DNA of 64,000 nucleotides from Prevotella sp. P3-122 (GTDB lineage Bacteria > Bacteroidota > Bacteroidia > Bacteroidales > Bacteroidaceae), in contig NZ_NPJH01000005.1 of assembly GCF_002251365.1 (NCBI RefSeq), positions 1 through 64,000 on the forward strand, in the 5' to 3' direction. Shown one piece after another: positions 1-7,672 of this stretch. Numbering within the stretch: the first letter of the stretch is position 1; each line of letters begins with the position of its first letter. The notes beneath the pieces are model-generated. The model saw only the letters and a list, made by a program, of their open reading frames with translations, was not told where the DNA came from and made no database searches. The position numbers were made by a program, and so were the translations under genes.

Positions 1-458
1 TAATTTATTTAAGTTTATGTAATTCTTAATGTGTTTAGAGTTAATAAGATAAAGAAGTTATGAAAGTATAGTTGTGGATAAAGTTGTGGAAAATGGTGTT
101 AATAAGTTTAAGCTATCAACACAAGACAGTTTATGTGGAATGAGAATAGGGATATCAACATGCTTTTACAGGCGTTTTAACCAACTTTTCAACAAATTAT
201 TGGCCAAAAAAGATATAAACTTATTAACTTTGCACCGAAAGTGGAAAATGTTGATAACTCTGTAATATGGATGATAATCAGCATAAAGATATTAATGAAA
301 GATAGTAATAAATGAAATGTAGATGTTGATAACCAAATATGCAATATTTTGGATAGAAAGTTTCCAACTTATCAACGGCATTTCTTTTTATTGTTTGTTC
401 ATTTTAAAATTTTGAATATTGAATATAAAAATAAAACAGTTGTTGAAAACAAAGGAAT
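1..458. other. oriC: Candidate replication origin (DnaA-box cluster)
   Basis: This is an AT-rich stretch without a credible gene. It holds one perfect DnaA box on the minus strand (TGTGGATAA at 73-81) and several one-mismatch relatives: TGTGGAAAA at 85-93, TGTTGATAA at 249-257 and 324-332, and TTATCAACG at 369-377. Weaker ATCAACA-type sites lie at 113-121 and 152-160. Clustering of such 9-mers in AT-rich DNA is what origins show. The two parS sites at 53.8 and 54.4 kb fit an origin-proximal region. Against it, 33 of 47 genes in the window lie on the minus strand, which would be lagging if forks leave this site rightwards. It could instead be a DnaA-titrating or regulatory cluster upstream of nadA. 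The left edge is cut by the window. Confidence 0.45.
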
Positions 459-1448
459 ATGAATAAGGATTGGGAAAACAAAGGCTACGTAGATGAGATA
501 GTGGACAAGTCGCTCGACTTGAAGGCGGAGATAAGGAAGATGTGCAAGGAGAAAGACGCCATCATCCTTGCACACTATTATACCGTTGGTGATGTTCAGG
601 ACGTTGCCGACTTTGTAGGCGACTCGCTCGCCCTTGCCCGCAAAGCTGCCGAGACAGACGCGAAGGTTATGGTGATGTGCGGCGTACACTTCATGGCAGA
701 GACATGCAAGCTGCTATCACCAGACAAGATAGTTTTGTGTCCAGACCTCAATGCTGGCTGCTCGCTTGCTGACTCATGCAAGGCTGAAGACCTGAAGAAA
801 TTCAAGGATGAGCACCCGGGATATAAGGTTATAAGCTATGTGAACACTACGGCTGCTGTGAAGGCATTGACAGACGTTGTAGTGACAAGCGGCAATGCCA
901 AGAAGGTTGTAGACAGACTTCCTGAAGGTGACAACTATATATTCGGTCCGGACTATAATCTCGGCAGCTATATAAATGAGGTGACAGGAAGGAAGATGCT
1001 GCTGTGGAACGGAGGATGTCACGTGCACGAGCGTTTCTCTGTGGATGCGATAGCGCAACTTAAGAAAGAGCATCCCGAAGCCGTAGTTATGGCACACTTG
1101 GAATGCAAGGGCCCTGTTCTTGCACTGGCCGACGTTGTTGGCAGCACGGCCACCATGCTTGAATATGCAAAGGCAAATCCTAAGAAAGAATTTATAGTTG
1201 CCACTGAGGCTGGAATACTCCATGAGATGCAACGCTCATGTCCAGATGCTATATTCTATCCCGTACCGCCTGAAATAAGCGAGGGTGGGCTCGGGTGCTC
1301 ATGCAATGAGTGTCAGTACATGAAGATGAACACTCTGGAAAAAATATACAATACCCTCAAGTACGGCTGGCCAGAAGTGAACGTAGACCCCGACATAGCT
1401 ACAGAGGCCGTAAAGCCAATAATAAAGATGCTTGAGCTAAGTAAGTAG
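459..1448 (+). CDS. nadA: Quinolinate synthase NadA
   Basis: NadA condenses iminoaspartate with dihydroxyacetone phosphate to quinolinate, the second step of de novo NAD synthesis in the cytoplasm. It uses a [4Fe-4S] cluster. The 329-residue protein has the triplicated NadA fold signatures: AHYY near 38-41, CGVHFMAET around 74-83, the PDLNAGCSLADS loop at 95-106, WNGGCHVH at 183-190 and GCSCNEC at 279-285. Cys74, Cys187 and one Cys of the last motif are the likely cluster ligands (inferred by family pattern). The gene stands alone; nadB and nadC are not in the window. It ends just before a strong bidirectional terminator. Family assignment is secure. Confidence 0.96.
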   Translation: MNKDWENKGYVDEIVDKSLDLKAEIRKMCKEKDAIILAHYYTVGDVQDVADFVGDSLALARKAAETDAKVMVMCGVHFMAETCKLLSPDKIVLCPDLNAGCSLADSCKAEDLKKFKDEHPGYKVISYVNTTAAVKALTDVVVTSGNAKKVVDRLPEGDNYIFGPDYNLGSYINEVTGRKMLLWNGGCHVHERFSVDAIAQLKKEHPEAVVMAHLECKGPVLALADVVGSTATMLEYAKANPKKEFIVATEAGILHEMQRSCPDAIFYPVPPEISEGGLGCSCNECQYMKMNTLEKIYNTLKYGWPEVNVDPDIATEAVKPIIKMLELSK

Positions 1449-1458
1449 AATTTTTTTT

Positions 1459-1501
1459 AAGACTGGTATTTTTATTTCTTTTAAATATAAATACCAGTCT
1501 T
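1459..1501. terminator. Bidirectional terminator, nadA / GT2
   Basis: A perfect 13-base inverted repeat (1459-1471 with 1489-1501) encloses a 17-base loop. It is flanked by a T-run on the left (1451-1458) and TATTTT on the right. It sits between the convergent nadA and GT2 genes and can stop transcription in both directions. Confidence 0.85.
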
Positions 1502-1509
1502 ATTTTATA

Positions 1510-2436
1510 CTATTTCATAATCTCTTTTATGAAATAATTAGGCCTGCGTTTTGTTTCGTGGAATATTCTTGCAAGATACTCGCCTATTACTCCAAGGGAA
1601 ATAAGCTGAATGCCCCCGAGAAAAAGTATTATAATTATAATGGTGGGGAACCCCTGTACGGCTTCTCCGAATAGTAATGTTTTGACGAAGACAAATATCA
1701 TGTATATGAATGCACTTATAGAGGAAAGCAGTCCGAACAAGGTTGACATTCTAAGTGGAGTAGTAGTATATGATGTTATTCCCTCAATGGCGAGATTGAC
1801 GAGTCTAACGTAGTTGAACGATGACTTGCCTTCCGTCCGGTCTTCCTGGTTGACTATAATTTCTTTTTTTCTGTATCCTATCCAGCAATATAATCCTTTC
1901 GTATACCTTTGTGTTTCCCTCATGGCTTTCAGGGCATCTATACACTTACGGTCAAGCAGCCGGAAGTCGCCAACATTGGGTAGGATGTCTATGTCAGCCA
2001 TTTTCTGCAGAATGCTGTAGTATGCCATCGAGAGTTTTTTTCTCAGCCAACTTTCTTTTCCCCTGTATAGTCTCTTGGCGTAGACATCGTCGTACCCCTT
2101 CTCCCATTGCTCAATCATCAGCGGGATAGCGTCTACGGGGTGCTGCAGGTCTGCGTCCATAATTATCGCACAATCGCAGCATACGTTATCTATCCCAGCC
2201 AATATGGCAGCCTCTTTCCCGAAGTTACGTGAAAGGGCTATAAGAGCGAACATGCTGTTTTTCTCTCTTTCGGCTTTAATTTTTTCTATTGTATGGTCGG
2301 AGCTGCCATCATCTACGAATACTGTCTTCCATGAGTATTGCGTATGCTGCGATGTCATCTCTGTAATTCTCTTACAAAGCTGTTCTATATTGCCCTCTTC
2401 GTTAAAGCATGGAACTATTATTGATATGCTTTTCAT
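1510..2436 (-). CDS. GT2 glycosyltransferase, GtrB/DPM-synthase type
   Basis: Predicted to transfer a sugar from a nucleotide sugar onto a polyprenyl phosphate at the cytoplasmic face of the inner membrane. The 308-residue product opens with the GT2 start SIIVPCFNEEGN, has DDGSSDHT and the DADLQHP metal-binding motif, and ends with two hydrophobic segments (about 230-250 and 265-290) as in GtrB, ArnC and dolichol-phosphate-mannose synthases. The longest frame begins 19 codons earlier, but the ATG at 2436 overlaps the stop of the upstream gene as ATGA, so it was chosen and translational coupling is expected. The upstream polytopic protein is its likely partner. The sugar is unknown. Confidence 0.85.
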   Translation of the reverse strand: MKSISIIVPCFNEEGNIEQLCKRITEMTSQHTQYSWKTVFVDDGSSDHTIEKIKAEREKNSMFALIALSRNFGKEAAILAGIDNVCCDCAIIMDADLQHPVDAIPLMIEQWEKGYDDVYAKRLYRGKESWLRKKLSMAYYSILQKMADIDILPNVGDFRLLDRKCIDALKAMRETQRYTKGLYCWIGYRKKEIIVNQEDRTEGKSSFNYVRLVNLAIEGITSYTTTPLRMSTLFGLLSSISAFIYMIFVFVKTLLFGEAVQGFPTIIIIILFLGGIQLISLGVIGEYLARIFHETKRRPNYFIKEIMK

Positions 2437-3866
2437 TTCTGCCCTGTATTTCTTATTACCATATTTCCGTTCTCGCCTATTACCCATACACATTCGTAAT
2501 CCGCGCGTAATGCCCTATCGGCTATATTGCGTATGACATCCTTTGTAGCGTCAGAGCTGTTTATGGTTGTGTCCTTAATTATTTTAGGCCATTTGTAACC
2601 ATTATAATGCACCATTGCACCACCCCACCCTACTGCCTCATCGACAGGTACACAGAAGGAAGAAAACTTGTTTCTTTCGTTGTGTACTAGAATACAGTAT
2701 ATATTATCAGCTTTCTTTCCTGTCTTGGCTATTATCTCTTCGGCAATAGTTTTGGCGGGCAACGATGTCTTCCATGACTTGTACCAATGATGTGCGTCTA
2801 CGGCTATTGCGGCTATAATATATAGGTAGAATAGTTTCCTGAATATATTCTCTCTTTTTTGGTTTCCGTCTACGAGGTAGCCTATAATGATGGCTGCTAT
2901 TCCAAGTGAGCAGTAGGCATTCATGATGCTCATGCTTATAAGCAGATTGGCAGATGCCGTGACGATCATTGCCACTGACAAGCTCAGGAATGACTTGCTG
3001 ACAAGCAGTTTTGGCTTGCCGAGGAAGCATGCTGCAACGAAAGGCGTGGACATGAGTGCTGTCAGCAGGAAATAAAGGATATTCCGGCTTGGCTCATGCA
3101 TCAGGCATATATAGTCTGCTGCTATCCACGTGTAGCCTATCCATGTTGCCAAACCCTTTATCTTGCTTCCGAAGCTGAGCATCTGCTCAATATGGCTTCC
3201 ATTATGAATTACTGTATGAGGAACAGACAGTCTTATAAGAACGTAGCTTATGAATATCAATATTCCTATGCCGATGTTCCTTGCCATTGAACGCTTGTTC
3301 TCCTTGCCGAAGGCGAAAGCTACTATCGGAGGTACAATAGACCAGGCTATTCCATTATCCTTGGATAGGGCGGCAAGCATAACGCACAACGTCCACAGAA
3401 GATATTTCCTTTTGCCTTCACATACCAGGTATGAGTACACCGCCAACATTCCCCAGAGATGTGAGTATGTCTGGTTAAGTGCGTCGCAGCTGAATATAGT
3501 TCCGCAAACACATGGTGAGATATAGAAAAACACCATTGCCATATTCCTTGCCATAGGTCTCATTCCGGCTATTCCCGTAATCTTGTATACGAGAGCAGTA
3601 CTTGCCAGGTGCCCGAGGAATATAATAATATGGTTAATCAGAGGATAGAGCCTGCTGTTGATGGCGTTTATGTAGCCGAACATAGCATCTCCGGGTCTCC
3701 ATGTTGTACCGTAAGGCAGCAAGTATTTCATGAAGTTGCTGTCGTAGTTGGGAGACGACAGAGTGTTCCAGTCATCGAATGTCGGCAATATCAGCGATAC
3801 GGCCACAAGCACGAAAGGGCTGCTTGCCGCTATGGCCAATATGTATGGATTGATTTTTTTCTGCAT
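2433..3866 (-). CDS. Polytopic membrane protein, probable polyprenyl-P-sugar glycosyltransferase
   Basis: A 477-residue protein with roughly ten hydrophobic segments and no signal peptide. I do not recognise a precise family. After the first membrane helix there is a periplasmic loop with Asp-Asp (FDDW), the place where GT-C enzymes and GtrII-like proteins carry catalytic acids. It is translationally coupled to the GtrB-like gene. In known seroconversion-type systems such a pair moves and attaches a lipid-linked sugar, so a periplasmic glycosyltransferase role is inferred. The start at 3866 (MQKKINPY) lies 11 bases after the upstream stop; the longer frame would overlap that gene extensively. 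The C-terminal 150 residues are soluble and unassigned. Confidence 0.7.
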   Translation of the reverse strand: MQKKINPYILAIAASSPFVLVAVSLILPTFDDWNTLSSPNYDSNFMKYLLPYGTTWRPGDAMFGYINAINSRLYPLINHIIIFLGHLASTALVYKITGIAGMRPMARNMAMVFFYISPCVCGTIFSCDALNQTYSHLWGMLAVYSYLVCEGKRKYLLWTLCVMLAALSKDNGIAWSIVPPIVAFAFGKENKRSMARNIGIGILIFISYVLIRLSVPHTVIHNGSHIEQMLSFGSKIKGLATWIGYTWIAADYICLMHEPSRNILYFLLTALMSTPFVAACFLGKPKLLVSKSFLSLSVAMIVTASANLLISMSIMNAYCSLGIAAIIIGYLVDGNQKRENIFRKLFYLYIIAAIAVDAHHWYKSWKTSLPAKTIAEEIIAKTGKKADNIYCILVHNERNKFSSFCVPVDEAVGWGGAMVHYNGYKWPKIIKDTTINSSDATKDVIRNIADRALRADYECVWVIGENGNMVIRNTGQK

Positions 3867-3877
3867 ATTTGGGAATA

Positions 3878-5917
3878 TCAGTTTACAATGGCAATTTTGC
3901 ATACACATCCCTTGCTGCCATCCTCCTTGGCTGTCATGACCATATATACGCCGCTTGCCACCCGATTGCCGCTTGCGTCGTTGCCATCCCAAGTGAATGT
4001 ACCACCATTGCTCTTGCCTTGTGCCACGAGTGCTCCACTGGATGTGGTGATCTTCACATCAGCATTCATGGAAAGGCCAACAACTGTTATCAGTCCAGCA
4101 TAATCAGGTTTAACAGGATTAGGGTAAGCATATACGTTGTCTTTTTCCATTTCCCCGGCTGCGGCAGTGGCGTCACTCATATAGGAGCATAGACCCTTGT
4201 CTGTGCCGAAGAACACTTCACCAGAGACGTCGTTGATGGCCATCGAGAGTATATTGTTTGATAGCAGTTCGCTGTTCTCGGCCGTGAAATGCTGAACCTG
4301 CTCTATGTTGTCATCGCTGATGAGGTAAACGCCATTGTTGTATGTACCGAACCATTTTCTGTTTCCACCATCCACAGCCATGCATGATATGTCAACGCCA
4401 GAGAGCAGATAGTCTGCATAGTTGGTGCCATCGTTTCTTGGAACCTTTACTTGGGTAAAAATAGGATTTTCCTCGCTTATGCTGTTCTGGCTGAGCAGCA
4501 GCGGACCTATGTTTGTTCCTATCCATATATCGCCATTCTTGTCTTCTGCTACGCATCTTACCTGAGTAATAGTCAATGATGTGCCATCCTGGTTGACGAA
4601 TGACTTAATGCTGTTGATGCCACCAGTAGACGGTTGGAAACAATGAACGGAAGGTACACGGTAGAAATCGTTTACAAACCACATCAGGCCACGGCTGTCA
4701 AACATTATGTCGGTAAGGTTCTCCAGTCCGTAGTTGTTGTTGTACATAAGCGACTGGGGCTTCCATGTGGTCCATTCATAGTCATTTGAAAGCTTAAGTA
4801 TTATATTATTAGTACTTATACTGTTTAGTGTCCATAAGTTGCCAGAATTGTCAAAGTTAACTGCCTGAGCCATTATATATAATAGTTTGTTAGGGTCGCT
4901 GTCTTTGACAGTACCGGCATGTACGAGAGGACTATTGCCTTCGGTATGGTGTTTATGGAATTTCCCATCCATGAATTCGTATACCCCCATACGTCCCGAT
5001 ACGGCAACATGCCTATTGTTGGTTGGGTCAACGGCTATGCTTACAAGGTCTATATATGGCAATCCCGTGATGTCCTGTATATCGTCATCCTGATAGATTT
5101 GCCATTCGTTGCCGTCCCATACCTGAATGCAGCCTGGCGTTCGGTCAGTAATGTTGCCTCCGCAAGTGTAGAGCTTGCCATTGGAGAACTTCATGTCTCC
5201 GAAATTATTGTTTTTCGGTCCTCCAGGCAGCAGGGCAGATACGAGTTCTTTAAGTTCGTTGTTTTCCTCTGTTTGTTTAGCAACGTATGCAGAGTGCCAT
5301 TTCCAGTTGTTTGGATCCAGCAGATTGTCAGTCATAGGACACTTGTAGATGCCCTTAGTCTTAGACGCCGCATAGAGAGTATTGTTCTGTACGTAGCAGT
5401 AGTTGACATTGAAGCCCAGATTGTATGTATTGCTAATCTCACAGTCGGAAATATTTATCTGTACAATGCCAAATCCTGTTGCCATCATGGCATATTTGCC
5501 ATACATATATATATCATTGACAGTCTTGTCTTCTGTCATTGATTTTGTATAATAGTCGGAAATGTTTATTACATTGGCACTATTATCCATAATATCAATG
5601 TTTCCGTTGGAATAAACTATTAAGAGTCTCTTTGCGCTCGTATTCCATTTTATGAATAATATTTCGCAGTCGGACAGTACGTTTGTCTTGTCAAAGGTCT
5701 GAAGGCTGTGGTCGTTGGTATTGTACGAGTAAAGTCCATTTGATGCAAGTACGTACAGCATATTATTGTTGGCCTTCTCAATCTGTGTCACATCATGATA
5801 TGACAGATAGTTTCTCCATGTACCTATGCCAGCAGCATTGGTATAGGTATAGGGAAACAACATCATTATGAGTGCCATTAGTATGTTCTTGCCAAGTTTT
5901 CTACTACCCGTCATCAT
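3878..5917 (-). CDS. porZ: PorZ-like T9SS beta-propeller protein
   Basis: A 679-residue exported protein. A signal peptide at the N-terminus is followed by the PorZ-type opening (GTWRNYLSYHDV) and a long series of propeller blades (patterns like GIYKCP, NKWYFGTYNNGVYLI, DIWIGTNIGPL). It ends with an immunoglobulin-like T9SS sorting domain: YPNPVKP near 595, then SGVYMV and a short final strand. PorZ belongs to the attachment complex that anchors T9SS cargo to A-LPS on the cell surface. The start at 5917 (or 5914) was preferred because the longest frame puts 22 residues ahead of the signal peptide and overlaps rdgB. A generic two-component-type propeller protein is the alternative. Confidence 0.8.
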   Translation of the reverse strand: MMTGSRKLGKNILMALIMMLFPYTYTNAAGIGTWRNYLSYHDVTQIEKANNNMLYVLASNGLYSYNTNDHSLQTFDKTNVLSDCEILFIKWNTSAKRLLIVYSNGNIDIMDNSANVINISDYYTKSMTEDKTVNDIYMYGKYAMMATGFGIVQINISDCEISNTYNLGFNVNYCYVQNNTLYAASKTKGIYKCPMTDNLLDPNNWKWHSAYVAKQTEENNELKELVSALLPGGPKNNNFGDMKFSNGKLYTCGGNITDRTPGCIQVWDGNEWQIYQDDDIQDITGLPYIDLVSIAVDPTNNRHVAVSGRMGVYEFMDGKFHKHHTEGNSPLVHAGTVKDSDPNKLLYIMAQAVNFDNSGNLWTLNSISTNNIILKLSNDYEWTTWKPQSLMYNNNYGLENLTDIMFDSRGLMWFVNDFYRVPSVHCFQPSTGGINSIKSFVNQDGTSLTITQVRCVAEDKNGDIWIGTNIGPLLLSQNSISEENPIFTQVKVPRNDGTNYADYLLSGVDISCMAVDGGNRKWFGTYNNGVYLISDDNIEQVQHFTAENSELLSNNILSMAINDVSGEVFFGTDKGLCSYMSDATAAAGEMEKDNVYAYPNPVKPDYAGLITVVGLSMNADVKITTSSGALVAQGKSNGGTFTWDGNDASGNRVASGVYMVMTAKEDGSKGCVCKIAIVN

Positions 5918-5948
5918 ATATTGAAATATTATTTTATGGATTTTATAT

Positions 5949-6563
5949 TTACTTTTTAGCAAGATATTCTGCCACCTTGCCAATGGCTATTGCCCTATGG
6001 GATATTTTGTTTTTTAGATCTATTCCCAGCTCAGCAAATGAACAGTCGTAGCCATCCGGCTGGAATATCGGGTCGTAACCGAAGCCTTCGGTACCATGTT
6101 TCTCCTTGAGGATGGTTCCATCAACTCTTCCCTCGAAAAACATCATGTGTGAGAGAAAACTGGCTTTTTCCTCTATTAGTGTTATTATTGTGCTGAAATG
6201 TGCCTTACGGTTCTCACATCCGTTTAATTTCTTGAGCAGCAACTGCATGTTTGCCTCGCTGTCGTGGCCTTCTCCTCCAGCATATCTTGCAGAATATACG
6301 CCCGGCTCACCATTAAGTGCCTCTACCATGAGTCCCGTATCATCGGATATAACAGTATAGGGAAATGGAAAATTCTTCTTTTTCAGCTCTGTTGTTACGT
6401 ATACTGCCTTAATTCTGGAATTTTCAAAAATAGTTTCTCCATTTTCCTCTATGTCTGTGTCAATGCCTACATCTTTCATTGACAACACCTCTATGTCCTT
6501 GTCGAATATTGAGCGTATCTCTGAGAGTTTATGCTCGTTGTTTGTTGCTAATATTATTTTCAT
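5949..6563 (-). CDS. rdgB: XTP/dITP pyrophosphatase RdgB/HAM1
   Basis: Hydrolyses non-canonical purine triphosphates (dITP, XTP) to monophosphates, keeping them out of DNA and RNA. At 204 residues it has normal family length. The N-terminal ATNNEHK nucleotide-binding motif, SDDTGLMVEALNGEPGVYSARYAG split over residues about 72-95, and C-terminal GFGYDPIF and SHRAIA are all present. Its start lies 35 bases inside the 3' end of the YitT-family gene, so the two are translated as one operon with porZ following 31 bases downstream. Confidence 0.95.
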   Translation of the reverse strand: MKIILATNNEHKLSEIRSIFDKDIEVLSMKDVGIDTDIEENGETIFENSRIKAVYVTTELKKKNFPFPYTVISDDTGLMVEALNGEPGVYSARYAGGEGHDSEANMQLLLKKLNGCENRKAHFSTIITLIEEKASFLSHMMFFEGRVDGTILKEKHGTEGFGYDPIFQPDGYDCSFAELGIDLKNKISHRAIAIGKVAEYLAKK

Positions 6564-7506
6564 TGTTGACAGTTGTTATTGTTTCTTTATTTGAAGGTTT
6601 AATTTTTACTTTCATTTCGTCGAAACCTTCTCCATATACACCTATTACAGAGCTTTGGCTTACGAAGGCGTTGGGGTCTATCTGCTTAATCAGGCGGAAT
6701 ATATGTACGCTCTCACGCTTTTTTGCCAATAGGCAAAGAACCTTTGTGGGCTTTCCTGTCCAAAAACCATGCCCGTCGAGGATGGTCAATGTATGGTCGG
6801 TAGTGCGACTAATGGCGTATGCTATTTCCTGATATTTCTTGGAAAAAATAAGAAACTGTACAGACTGTCTCTGCCAATACATTACGTAGTCGAGCATCAG
6901 ACATTCTATGAGCATAGTACATAAACCAAATACCACCTTGCGGAAGCGCAAGTCGACTGTTCCGAAAGAGTCTACGAAGATACAGCTTCCGATGATACAG
7001 AAGTCAACGATGATAAGTGCCTTGCCAAGTGAAATGTTGTGGAACTTGTTGAGGACAGCCGCAACAATGTCGGTACCGCCAGTACTGCCGTTGTTTAGGA
7101 ATACTGTGGCGAGTGCCGTTCCGGTGATGGTACATCCAATGACAAGCGACATGAAGTCGTTGTTCTCGCCAAGCAGTTTATGGAAAGTACCATCGGCTTG
7201 TATTGTGAAAGTCTGTGCCACCTCAAGCATTATGGTGAGCATAATGGTGGCATAGATGGTCTTGGTAAGAAATTTCCAGCCAAGAGTTTTCAGTGCCAAT
7301 ATGATAAGTACGGCATTGATGATAAAGAAAGTGTACTGTACAGGAAATCCTGTACTGTAGAATACTATTGCGCCAATACCTGCTATTCCTCCGGTTACAA
7401 TCTCGTATGGTAGCAGGAATACTGTGAAACCGAATGTGTAAAGGAGTAGTCCTAAAGTAATGTAGAAATAGTCCTTTATTTCATAGATGATATCTTGCCT
7501 GGTCAT
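6529..7506 (-). CDS. YitT family membrane protein
   Basis: A 325-residue inner-membrane protein with about five or six N-terminal transmembrane helices (YitT_membrane, DUF161; residues about 15-210) and a soluble C-terminal DUF2179 domain (about 220-300). The TGGIAGIG motif in the first helical pair and GSTGGTDIVA in the middle are typical. The family is widespread but its function is not established. It heads the yitT-rdgB-porZ run, and its stop lies inside rdgB. The last 20 residues are Asn- and Lys-rich. Confidence 0.88.
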   Translation of the reverse strand: MTRQDIIYEIKDYFYITLGLLLYTFGFTVFLLPYEIVTGGIAGIGAIVFYSTGFPVQYTFFIINAVLIILALKTLGWKFLTKTIYATIMLTIMLEVAQTFTIQADGTFHKLLGENNDFMSLVIGCTITGTALATVFLNNGSTGGTDIVAAVLNKFHNISLGKALIIVDFCIIGSCIFVDSFGTVDLRFRKVVFGLCTMLIECLMLDYVMYWQRQSVQFLIFSKKYQEIAYAISRTTDHTLTILDGHGFWTGKPTKVLCLLAKKRESVHIFRLIKQIDPNAFVSQSSVIGVYGEGFDEMKVKIKPSNKETITTVNNENNISNKQRA

Positions 7507-7535
7507 ACTTTTTTGTTTTTTAGATGTTATAGAGG

Positions 7536-7662
7536 AATTAGACGAGATAGAGCAGATAGATGAGATAGATGAGATAGACTAGATAGAGAAGATAGATGAG
7601 ATAGAGAAGATAGATTATTTTCTAAAATATCTATCTCGTCTATCTTCTCTATCTCATCTATC
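7536..7662. repeat. GATAGA-type tandem repeats with 23-base inverted repeat
   Basis: Between the end of leuS and the start of the YitT gene the plus strand is an almost pure run of GATAGA/GATGAGATA units (7536-7615), nearly all purine except T. This is followed by a complementary ATCTATCT/CTATCTCATC tract. The segments 7591-7613 and 7640-7662 are perfect 23-base inverted repeats around a 26-base loop. The hairpin lies just downstream of leuS and could end its transcript, but it has no T-tract. The unit copy number looks prone to slippage. Confidence 0.85.
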
Positions 7663-7672
7663 CCCTATACTA

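Noticed and set aside
74-265. 63-residue frame in the origin candidate
   Set aside because: It runs through DnaA boxes, has no family resemblance and an AT-driven composition.
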